64,000 bases of DNA from Myxococcales bacterium (GTDB lineage: Bacteria > Myxococcota_A > Polyangia > Palsa-1104 > SHYY01), in assembly GCA_009692555.1 (NCBI GenBank), contig SHYY01000004.1, forward strand, positions 17,901 to 81,900, in the 5' to 3' direction. A program made the translations under genes and the position numbers. Below, piece by piece: positions 1 to 8,758 of the stretch. Below the pieces are notes generated by a model, which saw only the letters and a list, made by a program, of their open reading frames with translations, was not told the origin of the DNA and did not search any database. How positions within the stretch are numbered: position 1 is the stretch's first letter; every line of letters starts with the position of its first letter.

Positions 1-809
1 CGGCCGGGTGGGCAGTCCGCCGCCTTCAGGCAGCCGCACGCGCCAGCGATGAGACAGACCGGACCGTCGCCGCTCTTGGCGCAGTCGACGCATGCCCCGC
101 CCGCGACCGCGCACGCGCCGTCGCCGACCGCGGCGCACTGGTTTTGTGCACTGCAGCAGAAGCCCTTGGCGCACACGCCGGGCTGGCCGACGCCGCCGGC
201 GACGCAGGAGGCGGTGCAGGCCCCTCCCGCGCAGGTGGGCGTGGCGCCGCCGCAGGGAGCACACACCCCGCCGTTGGTACCGCACGCTCCGTTCTCGTTG
301 CCGCCGCGGCAGGTGGCGCCGTCGCAGCAGCCGCCGTTGCACAGGAGCGCGCCGGCGCAGGCCTGCGAGCACACGGCGCTCTTGGGATCGCACGCGCTTC
401 CCTTCGGGCAGTCCGCGGGTCCGGCGCAGCCGCATTTCTTTGCGACGCACGCGGAGCCGCCGCTGTTGCCGGTGCAGTCCTGGCACGCGCCCGGTGCGCC
501 GCAGCTTTGCGGTGTGCCTTCGCACGCCGGCAGCGCGAGGTCGGCCGCGCCGTCGGACGACGCAGCGTCCGCGGCGATCAGTCCATCGACGGAGAGGGCG
601 TCCTCACCTTCCGCGGAGTCCACCACCGCCAGATCCGGGTCGGCCGGGCCCTGATCGAGGAGCACCCCATCGAAGGCCGGCGCGCGATCGGCAGACGGCA
701 GCGCGGCGAGGTCGGCCGGGGCGGCATCCGCGGTGGCAACAGGAGGCTCCTCGCCGCACCCGACGAGTGCGACGACCACCCACGGCAGCGCCCACAGCTT
801 GAGGTTCAT
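1..809 (-). CDS. Cys-rich repeat lipoprotein, C-terminus truncated by window edge (paralog 1 of 3)
   Basis: Minus-strand frame from ATG at 809: MNLKLWALPWVVVALVGCGEEPPVATADAAPADL (lipobox VALVGC), then CNGGCC/CGC-type Cys modules matching the next two genes; frame is open to the window edge, so it is absent from the ORF track. Confidence 0.8.
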   Translation of the reverse strand, partial: MNLKLWALPWVVVALVGCGEEPPVATADAAPADLAALPSADRAPAFDGVLLDQGPADPDLAVVDSAEGEDALSVDGLIAADAASSDGAADLALPACEGTPQSCGAPGACQDCTGNSGGSACVAKKCGCAGPADCPKGSACDPKSAVCSQACAGALLCNGGCCDGATCRGGNENGACGTNGGVCAPCGGATPTCAGGACTASCVAGGVGQPGVCAKGFCCSAQNQCAAVGDGACAVAGGACVDCAKSGDGPVCLIAGACGCLKAADCPPG

Positions 810-933
810 CCGGATGCGCCTCTTGCCGACGCTCGCGAGACATGCCGAGCGGCAGAGGCGACGGTAGCATACGCTGCCGTGCGTTAGAAGCGGTGCCGAG
901 CGGGAAGAGGGGTTGGAGCGGAAGGAGAGAAGG

Positions 934-968
934 AGGAACCGGGCGCCGGCGATACCGACGCCCGGTTC
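934..968 (-). terminator. GC-rich hairpin downstream of Cys-rich paralog 2
   Basis: GAACCGGGCG...CGCCCGGTTC 10-bp stem directly after the 977 stop codon. Confidence 0.5.
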
Positions 969-976
969 TCGCTACA

Positions 977-3874
977 TCAGTTGCAGAGGCCGTTCGCGAA
1001 CATGAGGTTCGCGCAGCAGCCGGCCGCCGTCTGAGCGGTCTGGCCCTTGGTGGCGCAGATGCAGTTGAAGGAATTGGCGGCGCCGACGTGATTGGAGCAG
1101 CAGGCGCGCGGCTCGGCACCAAGGCCGAAGTTCGTTTTTGTGCCGTTCGGGAGGCACTGGCAGGTGCCATTGCCGGCGACGGAGAGCGAGCAGCAGTTCC
1201 ACGGATTGGCCGGCGCTCCGGCGTTCACCCCGTTGAGGTTGCAGGTGCAGGTGCCATTGACATCCATGCCGGTGCAGCAGGCGTTGCCGACTCCCTTCAG
1301 GTTGTAGATACCCGGGACGCAGCAGACGTTGGTGGCGAGGTTGCAGCCTGCGCGGAAGGCGTTCGGGTTCACGAAGCAGGAGTTGGCGGTGTTGCACGAA
1401 AGGGTGCCGCCGTCGAGGTTGGCGATGGTGCAGCCGCACGAGCCGTTCTGCGCGTTGCACTTCGGGCCGGCGTTGCAGGTGTCGAGGCAGCTATTGCACT
1501 GACCGCCGCTGACGCCGCACGCGTTGTCGGCGACGCCCGGACGGCAGGTGCCGCCGAGGCAGCAGCCGCCGTTGCAGCCACCCGCCGCCGCGCCGGCGTA
1601 GCCGCAGGCGTTGGTGCAGGTGCTGCTGTTGGTGTCGCAGGTCTGACCCGCCTGGTTGCCGGCGGCCGCGAAGCACTCGGACTTCTGGGTGCAGCCGCAC
1701 GACCAGTTGTTGTTGACCGGGACGAGGCACTTCTTGCCCGTCGAGGCGTTGCCGCACTTGAGGCAGGCACCCGTGTAGCCGCAGGTGGCGTCCGCCTTGC
1801 CGCCGACGCACTTGCCGGCGGAGCAGCAGTTGCCGCCGCCGCACACGCCGTTGGCGAGCGCACCGCACGCCGAGGTGCAGACCCCGGCGGTGCAGGTCGG
1901 GGTCGCGCTAGCGCCCGGCTTGCAGTCGAGGCAGGCGCCGCCAACGCCGCCGCAGGCGGTGTTCGAGCTGCCGACCGCGCAGGTGCCGCCGCTGCAGCAG
2001 CCGCCGTTGCACAGCTGGTTCGCGGTGCAGACGTTGGTGCAGAGCTTCTTCACGGTGTCGCAGGCCTGGAGGGCGCCGCAGTCCGACGACTTGTTGCAGC
2101 CGCAGCTCGTGCCGTTGATGCACGCGTGGCCACCGACGTTCGCCGAGCAGTCGACGCAGGCGTTGGCCGCGCCGCAGGCGGTGGGGGCATTGCCGGCGAG
2201 GCACTGGCCATTCACCGCGGCCGAGCAGCAGCCGCCGTTGCAGGCCTGCTGCGCGTTGCAGGCCACGACGCAGAGGTGCGACACGACGTTGCAGGCGAAG
2301 CCCACCGCGCAGTCGGCTGCCTTGTCGCAGCCGCAGGCGTTGTTGTTCATCGCCCCAGGACGGCAGAGGTGCCCGGCGTTGTTGGTCGTGCAATCGACGC
2401 AGGCGGCCATCCCGGTGATGAGGCAGGCGGCAGCCACGGTGCCGTTCGAGCAGGCACCGTTACCGCCGCAGCAGCCGAACTGGCACTTGTTGTTGGCGTC
2501 GCACTTGTTGTTGCAGACCTTGTTCACGCAGCCGGTGCTGGAGATCGGGCAGTCGGCCGGGAAGGCCGCGCAGCCGCAGACGCCGCCGTTGCCCAAGGCC
2601 ACGCACACCTTGCCGTTCGGGTTGCCGGTGCAGTCGGCGCAGAGGCCGCCGTTGTTGCCGCACTGCTTGTTGGTTCCCTCGATGCCCTTCTGGCAGGTCC
2701 CGTTGACGGCGGCCGAGCAGCAGCCACCGTTGCACAGGTTGTTGGCGTCGCACTTGTTGGTGCAGACGTTGGTCACGGCGTCGCAGGAGAAGCCGACGGC
2801 GCAGTCCGCCGCGACCTTGCAGCCGCAGAAGGTCTTGGCGTTGATGGTGAGGCAGGCGGTGCCCATCGCGTTGGCGACGCAGGTGCCGCACGCCGCCATG
2901 CCGAGGGCGCACGAGGCCTGCAGGTTGCCGGCGAGGCACTTCTTGTTCGCGACGTCGCAGCAGCCGCCGTTGCACGGGGTGTTCATGTCGCACGCCGCGC
3001 CGCAGACGCCCGCGGTGCAGGCCTGGTTGGCGGCGCAATCGGCCGCCTTGGCGCAGCCGCAGGTGCCGTTCATCAGGCAGGTCGGACCGTTCGCGCTCTT
3101 GCTGCAGTCGTTGCAAGCGCCGCCGGCGAGGCCGCAGGCGCCGTTGCCGATCGCCGCGCACTGGTTCTTCGCATCGCAGCAGAAGCCCATCCCGCAGGCC
3201 GCGCCGCCCATGCCACCGATGACGCAGGTCGCGGTGCAGGCGCCAGCGGTGCAGGTCGGAGTGGCGCCGCCGCAGGCCGCGCAGGCCTTGCCGTCGCCGC
3301 CGCACTTGCCGTTGTCATTGCCGACGAGGCAGTTCGCGCCGTCGCAGCAGCCGCCGTTGCAGGCGAGACCGCCGGCGCAGGTCGGGTCGCACTGGCCGTT
3401 GGCCTGGCAGGCGAAGCCCTTCGGGCAGTCCGAGGAGCTGTTGCAGCCGCACTTGAGCGCAACGCAGGCCTGACCGCCCTGGTTGCCGGTGCAGTCCTGA
3501 CATGCCCCCGGGGCGCCGCAGCTCTGCTGCGTGTTGCCGCAGGGCATGACCGCGGGGCCATCGCCAGCGTCGCTTCCGCCGCCGCCGATGTCGTCGGTAC
3601 CACCGATGTCGTCGGTGGGGAGAATGGTCATGTCGGCCTCTACGACGACCGTCATGTCGTCGTCCTCAACGATCGTCATGTCGATCTCTGGGACGACGGT
3701 GAGGTCTTCCTTGACGCCGCCGCTGTCGACCTTGGGCTTTGCCAGGTCAGGCGTGGGGACCGGCGGCATTTCCGGATCTTCCGTCGTTTCGCAACCGACG
3801 CTCCCCAGTCCGGCCCCCAGGAGGGCCAGCGGGAGCACAATCCTGAGCGTCCACTTCGTTCCCATTTTTGCCAT
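977..3874 (-). CDS. Giant Cys-rich repeat lipoprotein (paralog 2 of 3)
   Basis: 965 aa; signal peptide plus lipobox (LGSVGC), Asp-rich linker, then tandem modules with CNGGCC, CGCxxxxDC and ACGxxGGxCxDC motifs. Confidence 0.85.
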   Translation of the reverse strand: MAKMGTKWTLRIVLPLALLGAGLGSVGCETTEDPEMPPVPTPDLAKPKVDSGGVKEDLTVVPEIDMTIVEDDDMTVVVEADMTILPTDDIGGTDDIGGGGSDAGDGPAVMPCGNTQQSCGAPGACQDCTGNQGGQACVALKCGCNSSSDCPKGFACQANGQCDPTCAGGLACNGGCCDGANCLVGNDNGKCGGDGKACAACGGATPTCTAGACTATCVIGGMGGAACGMGFCCDAKNQCAAIGNGACGLAGGACNDCSKSANGPTCLMNGTCGCAKAADCAANQACTAGVCGAACDMNTPCNGGCCDVANKKCLAGNLQASCALGMAACGTCVANAMGTACLTINAKTFCGCKVAADCAVGFSCDAVTNVCTNKCDANNLCNGGCCSAAVNGTCQKGIEGTNKQCGNNGGLCADCTGNPNGKVCVALGNGGVCGCAAFPADCPISSTGCVNKVCNNKCDANNKCQFGCCGGNGACSNGTVAAACLITGMAACVDCTTNNAGHLCRPGAMNNNACGCDKAADCAVGFACNVVSHLCVVACNAQQACNGGCCSAAVNGQCLAGNAPTACGAANACVDCSANVGGHACINGTSCGCNKSSDCGALQACDTVKKLCTNVCTANQLCNGGCCSGGTCAVGSSNTACGGVGGACLDCKPGASATPTCTAGVCTSACGALANGVCGGGNCCSAGKCVGGKADATCGYTGACLKCGNASTGKKCLVPVNNNWSCGCTQKSECFAAAGNQAGQTCDTNSSTCTNACGYAGAAAGGCNGGCCLGGTCRPGVADNACGVSGGQCNSCLDTCNAGPKCNAQNGSCGCTIANLDGGTLSCNTANSCFVNPNAFRAGCNLATNVCCVPGIYNLKGVGNACCTGMDVNGTCTCNLNGVNAGAPANPWNCCSLSVAGNGTCQCLPNGTKTNFGLGAEPRACCSNHVGAANSFNCICATKGQTAQTAAGCCANLMFANGLCN

Positions 3875-3931
3875 CGTCCAGCCTCCAAGAATACGTTAGG
3901 TTCAGCAGTGTCGGGGACGGTAGCACGCAGG

Positions 3932-3955
3932 GCTTCCAGGATGGAAGCTTTTTTT
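3932..3955 (+). terminator. Intrinsic terminator pointing against the flanking genes
   Basis: GCTTCCA-GGA-TGGAAGC stem followed by T7 on the plus strand. Confidence 0.7.
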
Positions 3956-3996
3956 GAAGGGGAAATGGTGGTGCGGGAGAGGGGGGAAGGAAGCGG

Positions 3997-4025
3997 CTGG
4001 GCGCCGGCGTCGTACCGGCGCCCAG
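3997..4025 (-). terminator. GC-rich hairpin downstream of Cys-rich paralog 3
   Basis: CTGGGCGCCGG-CGTCGTA-CCGGCGCCCAG, 11-bp perfect stem; related in sequence to the hairpin at 934-968. Confidence 0.5.
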
Positions 4026-4042
4026 TCGCGGGGATCAGAGAG

Positions 4043-6907
4043 CTACGGCGTGCAGGTGAGCGGGCCGTTGTTCATGGAGGGCTTGCAGGTGAGGCCCATC
4101 GCGCAGCCGGCCGTGGTGAGGCAGGTCTGGTTCAGGATCGCCGCCACGCAGTTGCCGCCGCTCAGGAGGCTGCAGCGGAGCGAGCAGCAGCTGGTGTTCT
4201 GACCACTTAAGCCGCAGCCACCCGGCGACATTCCGTTCGGGATGCAGATGCAGGCGTTGTTGTTCTGGACCTGCGTGCAGCAGGCCGAGGCGTTGCCGCC
4301 CGAGGGCTGGCTGACCGCGATGCAGGTGCAGTTGCCACCCATCGTCATCGCGCCGCTGCAGCAGGCCGCTGCCATGCCGCCGCTCGGACGGACCTGGAGG
4401 GCCGTCGTCGCGATGCAGCACGAGCCACCGACGATGACCGTGTTGCAGCCGTTGCGCTGGCCGCAGGCCATGCCGCCCTGAGCGCACTGGGTGGAAGCGG
4501 TGCAGCCGCACGACCCGTTCGCCGCGTTGCAGGCCGGGCCCGGGTTGCAGGCCGTGCCGCAGTTGTTGCACTGGCCGCCGGCGACGCCGCAAGCGTTGTT
4601 CTGATTTCCCGGACGGCAGGTGCCGCCGAGGCAGCAGCCGCCATTGCACCCGGTCGCGCCCATGTAGCCGCAGCTGTCGGTGCAGGTCTTGGCGGCGGTG
4701 TCGCAGGTCTGACCCGCCATGTTGAGGGCGGCCTTCGAGCAGTCGGCCGCCGCGGAGCATCCGCACACCGACTTCATGCCGGTCGTGATGCAGACGTGAC
4801 CGGTCGACGCGCTGGTGCAGTCTGCGCAGGTGTTGGTGTAGCCACAGGTGCTGTTGGCCTTCCCGCCGACGCACTTGCCGGCAGAGCAGCAGTTGCCACC
4901 GCCACACGTGCCGTGGCCGAGATCACCGCAGGCCGAGGTGCAGACGCCGGCGGTGCAGGTCGGGGTCGCGCTTGTGCCCGAGTTGCAGTTGGTGCAAGCG
5001 CCGCCCGCCGCGCCGCAGGCGCTGTTCGAGGAGCCGGCCGCGCAGGTGCCGCCCGAGCAGCAGCCACCCTTGCAGAGCTGGTTGGCGTTGCAGACGTTGG
5101 TGCACTGGTGGCTGACCGTGTTGCAGGCCTGGAGGTCGCTGCAGTCGGCGCTGACGTTGCAGCCGCAGGCCAGGCCGCCGATGCACGCGTGGCCGACCTG
5201 CGCGTTGGCGCAACTGACGCACGCCACCGCGGTTCCGCAGGCGGTCGGGGCGTTGCCCGGGACGCACGAGCCGGCGTTGCAGCAGCCGCCGTTGCAGGCC
5301 TGCTGGGCGCTGCACTGGGTCACGCAGAGGTGCGTGGTGATGTTGCACGCGAAGCCGACCGCGCAGTCGGCCGCCTTGTCGCAGCCGCATGCGTTGCTGC
5401 CGTTGCCGACCGGGCGGCAGTAATGGCCCGCGTTGTTGTTCGAGCAATCGACGCAGGCCGCCATGCCCGCGATGAGGCAGGCCGCGGTGGCGCTGCCGTT
5501 CGCGCAGGCGCCGTTGCCGCCGCAGCAGCCGAACTGGCACTTGTTGTTGACGTCGCACTTGTTGTTGCAGACCTTGTTCACGCAGCCGGTGCTCGAGATC
5601 GGGCAATCGCCGGGGAAGGCGGCGCAGCCGCACACACCGCCGTTGCCGGAGGCCACGCACACCTTGCCGATCGGGTTCCCTGCGCAATCGGCGCAGAGGC
5701 CGCCGTTGTTGCCGCACACCTTGCTGGTGCCCTCGATGCCCTTCTGGCAGGTTCCGGCCACCGCCAGGGAGCAGCAGCCGCCGTTGCAGAGGTTGTTCGA
5801 GTCGCACTTGGTGGTGCAGGTGTTGGTGACGGTGTCGCACGCGAAGCCGACGGCGCAGTCCGCCGCGACCTTGCATCCGCAGAACGTCTTCATTGCGACG
5901 GTGAGGCAGGCGGTGCCCATCGCGTTGGCCACGCAGGTGCCGCAGGCCGCCATGCCGAGGGCGCAGCCGGCCTGGACGTCACCGAGGCTGCACTTCTTGT
6001 TGGCCACATCGCAGCAGCCGCCGTTGCACGCGGTGTTCGCGTCGCAGGCGGTGCCACAGACGCCGTTGGTGCAGGCCTGGTTGACGGCGCAGTCGGCCGC
6101 CTTGGCGCAACCGCAGGTGCCATTCATGAGACAGGTCGGGCCGTTCGCGCTCTTGCTGCAGTCGGTGCAGGCACCGGCAGCGACGCCGCAGGCGCCGTTG
6201 GCGATCGCCGCGCACTGATTCATCGCGTTGCAGCAGAAGCCCATGCCGCACGCGCCACCGCCCATGCCACCGACGGCGCAGGCCGTGGTGCAGGCGCCAG
6301 CCGAGCAGCTCGGGGTGCCGGCGCCGCAGGCCGCACAGGCCTTGCCGTCACCGCCGCACTTGCCGTTGTCGTTGCCGGAGAGGCAGTTCGCGCCATCGCA
6401 GCAGCCGCCGTTGCAGGCGAGGCCGCCGGCGCAGGTCGCGTCGCACTGGCCGTTGGCCTGGCAGGCGAAGCCCTTCGGGCAATCCGCCGCGCTGTTGCAG
6501 CCGCACTTCAGGGCGACGCAGGCCTGACCGCCCTGGTTGCCGGTGCAGTCCATACAGGCGCCGATGGCGCCGCAGCTCTGCTGGGTGTTCAGGCAGTCGG
6601 GGCCGGGCTTGGCCATGTCGGGGTCGGGCCCATCGGTGCCGACCATGTCCTCCGTCACGATCGGTGCATCGTCGGTGGAGAGGTCGGCCCCCTCCATGGC
6701 GATGTCCGGCTCGTCCATCGAGATGTCGGGCTCCTCGACGAGGGCCATGTCCCTCTTCACCGAGAGGTCAGGCTTCGTCGTCACCGCGAGGTCGTTAGCG
6801 GGCGTACCACCATCCTCCGTGACGTCGTTGCCGCAACCGAGCAGCCCGGTGGCGGCACCGGTCAGACTCACCGTGAGAAATAAGCGCAACGTCCATTTCA
6901 GGGTCAT
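4043..6907 (-). CDS. Giant Cys-rich repeat lipoprotein (paralog 3 of 3)
   Basis: 954 aa; lipobox LLGCGND, acidic linker, same Cys module order as 977-3874. Confidence 0.85.
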   Translation of the reverse strand: MTLKWTLRLFLTVSLTGAATGLLGCGNDVTEDGGTPANDLAVTTKPDLSVKRDMALVEEPDISMDEPDIAMEGADLSTDDAPIVTEDMVGTDGPDPDMAKPGPDCLNTQQSCGAIGACMDCTGNQGGQACVALKCGCNSAADCPKGFACQANGQCDATCAGGLACNGGCCDGANCLSGNDNGKCGGDGKACAACGAGTPSCSAGACTTACAVGGMGGGACGMGFCCNAMNQCAAIANGACGVAAGACTDCSKSANGPTCLMNGTCGCAKAADCAVNQACTNGVCGTACDANTACNGGCCDVANKKCSLGDVQAGCALGMAACGTCVANAMGTACLTVAMKTFCGCKVAADCAVGFACDTVTNTCTTKCDSNNLCNGGCCSLAVAGTCQKGIEGTSKVCGNNGGLCADCAGNPIGKVCVASGNGGVCGCAAFPGDCPISSTGCVNKVCNNKCDVNNKCQFGCCGGNGACANGSATAACLIAGMAACVDCSNNNAGHYCRPVGNGSNACGCDKAADCAVGFACNITTHLCVTQCSAQQACNGGCCNAGSCVPGNAPTACGTAVACVSCANAQVGHACIGGLACGCNVSADCSDLQACNTVSHQCTNVCNANQLCKGGCCSGGTCAAGSSNSACGAAGGACTNCNSGTSATPTCTAGVCTSACGDLGHGTCGGGNCCSAGKCVGGKANSTCGYTNTCADCTSASTGHVCITTGMKSVCGCSAAADCSKAALNMAGQTCDTAAKTCTDSCGYMGATGCNGGCCLGGTCRPGNQNNACGVAGGQCNNCGTACNPGPACNAANGSCGCTASTQCAQGGMACGQRNGCNTVIVGGSCCIATTALQVRPSGGMAAACCSGAMTMGGNCTCIAVSQPSGGNASACCTQVQNNNACICIPNGMSPGGCGLSGQNTSCCSLRCSLLSGGNCVAAILNQTCLTTAGCAMGLTCKPSMNNGPLTCTP

Positions 6908-6971
6908 AAGCGGCCTCCCAAATTGTGGTTTTCAACCGGCGGCGGGATGGTCGCACGGGAGCCGACGAATA

Positions 6972-7006
6972 AAAAGGGGAACCCATGGGTGCCCTTCAAG
7001 TTTTTC
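6972..7006. repeat. Hairpin AAAAAGGGGAACCCATGGGTGCCCTTCAAGTTTTT, partial relative of the hairpin family at 16971 and 40276
   Basis: Imperfect palindrome GGGAACCCATGGGTGCCC flanked by A5/T5. Confidence 0.4.
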
Positions 7007-7170
7007 ACGCGCCTTATTGTGACAAATTGGCCGGGCGTTGACAAAACGGCACGATGGCGTAGCCTCGGGAACGATACGAGGAGGTCTGTGATGCAACTTA
7101 GTCGTTTATATTCAGTTAGTTGTTGTCGTGTTGACCGCTGGCGCGTGGTTCGCAGAGGAGCCCGGATCCA

Positions 7171-8604
7171 ATGAGCACTCCGACTCTGCTGGTGGTGGAC
7201 GATGAGCCCTCGAACCTCGAATCTCTGGTGCGGATCTTCGGCCGCGAGGGCATGAACGTCCTCGCCGCGCCCGATGGAAGGGAGGCGCTCGAGACCCTGC
7301 GCAAGCAGCGGATCGATGTGCTGCTGACCGATCTGATGATGCCCGGGATGACGGGCGTCGATCTCCTCAAGGCGGCGCGCGCGGTCGCGCCCGAGACCGA
7401 GGTGATCCTCATGACCGCCTACGGCACCGTCGAGACGGCGGTGGAGGCGATGAAGGAGGGGGCGTACGACTTCATCATCAAGCCGCTCAAGCGCGCTCAC
7501 GTCGTGCGGGTGGTGGCGAAGGCGCTCGAGAAGCAATCGCTGCTGGTCGAGAACCGCGCGCTCCGGGTGCAGCTCGACAACGTTCGACGGAAGCCGATCG
7601 TCGGGCAGTCGCTGGCGATGCGCCGCACGCTCGACATGGTGACCCAGGCCGCCCCGTCGGTGGCGACGGTGCTCCTGCTCGGCGAGTCGGGCACCGGGAA
7701 GGAGCTGCTGGCGCGGCAGGTCCACGATCTCTCGCCGCGCGCGGGGAGACCGTTCGTGCCGGTCAACTGCGCGGCGATCCCGGAGTCGATCCTCGAGGCG
7801 GAGCTGTTCGGCTACGAGAAGGGGGCGTTCACCGGCGCGGTCACGCGGCGCGACGGACGCTTCGCACACGCCGACGGCGGGACCCTGTTCCTCGACGAGA
7901 TCGGGGAGATCGCACCGTCGGTCCAGGTGAAGCTCCTCCGCGTACTGCAGGAGGGGGAGATCGAGCGGCTCGGCGGCAAGTCGCAGAAGATCGATATCCG
8001 CCTCGTCGCGGCGACCAACAAGGATCTCAAGCGCGCGGTGGCCGAGGGGCGCTTCCGGGAAGATCTCTACTACCGCCTCAACGTGATCGCGGTGACCGTG
8101 CCGCCGTTGCGCGACCGCAGCGATGACATCCCGCTGCTGGTGGATCACTTCCTCACCCGCTTCCGGGAGAAGAACCAGAAGACGCTGTCGGGCTGCACGC
8201 GCGCGGCGATCGAGGCGCTGTGCGACTACGGCTGGCCGGGCAACGTGCGCGAGCTCGAGAACGCGATCGAGCGGGCGGTCGTGCTCACCAAGTCGAGCAC
8301 CATCGACGTCGATGATCTCCCGCGTGAGGTGTTCGCCGAGCACACCGGCGAGCCGCCCCTGCGCGGCGCGGGCGCAGCCGGCCGGGCACTCTCCTTCGAG
8401 ATCGGAACGCCGCTCGAGGAGATCGAGCGCCGCGTGATCCACGAGACGCTCAAGCAGACCCGCGGGGACAAGCGCCTCGCCGCCCAGCTCCTCGGGATCT
8501 CCACGCGCACGATCTACCGGATGCTCGATCGCGATCGGATCGAGGAGCGCGATCTCGACGAAGACGACCCGGCGGGCGGGAAATCCGCCGAAGCGCACGA
8601 ATAG
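7171..8604 (+). CDS. NtrC-family sigma54-dependent response regulator
   Basis: REC domain (VDDEPS...LLTDLMMPGMTG), AAA+ domain ([21 protein letters not shown]), C-terminal Fis-type HTH. Confidence 0.95.
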   Translation: MSTPTLLVVDDEPSNLESLVRIFGREGMNVLAAPDGREALETLRKQRIDVLLTDLMMPGMTGVDLLKAARAVAPETEVILMTAYGTVETAVEAMKEGAYDFIIKPLKRAHVVRVVAKALEKQSLLVENRALRVQLDNVRRKPIVGQSLAMRRTLDMVTQAAPSVATVLLLGESGTGKELLARQVHDLSPRAGRPFVPVNCAAIPESILEAELFGYEKGAFTGAVTRRDGRFAHADGGTLFLDEIGEIAPSVQVKLLRVLQEGEIERLGGKSQKIDIRLVAATNKDLKRAVAEGRFREDLYYRLNVIAVTVPPLRDRSDDIPLLVDHFLTRFREKNQKTLSGCTRAAIEALCDYGWPGNVRELENAIERAVVLTKSSTIDVDDLPREVFAEHTGEPPLRGAGAAGRALSFEIGTPLEEIERRVIHETLKQTRGDKRLAAQLLGISTRTIYRMLDRDRIEERDLDEDDPAGGKSAEAHE

Positions 8605-8719
8605 CCCCTCCTGCCAGCTTGTCCCGAGGCGCCCAACCTCGCTGACAAAATGGCATCGACAACGCCGCTTCCCTGGTCCATTCTCCCCGTCCCTTCAAGT
8701 ACTTGGACAACACCCCCCC

Positions 8720-8735
8720 TGGCACCTCGGTTGCT
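8720..8735 (+). promoter_or_regulatory. Sigma54 (-24/-12) promoter upstream of gspC
   Basis: TGGCACCTCGGTTGCT matches TGGCAC-N5-TTGCW; the -12 GC is about 25 nt before the gspC ATG. Confidence 0.75.
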
Positions 8736-8758
8736 ACACCCGCGGTGGGCAAAGGCCG

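Noticed and set aside
842-4210. 1122-aa plus-strand ORF antisense to the Cys-rich gene
   Set aside because: GC-rich shadow frame of a strongly supported minus-strand lipoprotein gene; Ala/Gly/Val/Arg composition and no domain
4796-6883. 695-aa plus-strand ORF antisense to Cys-rich paralog 3
   Set aside because: Same shadow-frame explanation; mirrors the complementary paralog frame
1-6907. CRISPR-like or satellite array suggested by the regularly repeated GCAGCAGCCGCCGTTGCA motif
   Set aside because: Repeats are the coding footprint of CNGGCC protein modules (codon-phased, variable spacing), not direct repeats with unique spacers
7030-7070. Sigma54 promoter for the response-regulator gene (CGGCACGATGGCGTAGC)
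   Set aside because: Lacks the GC at -12 with correct spacing
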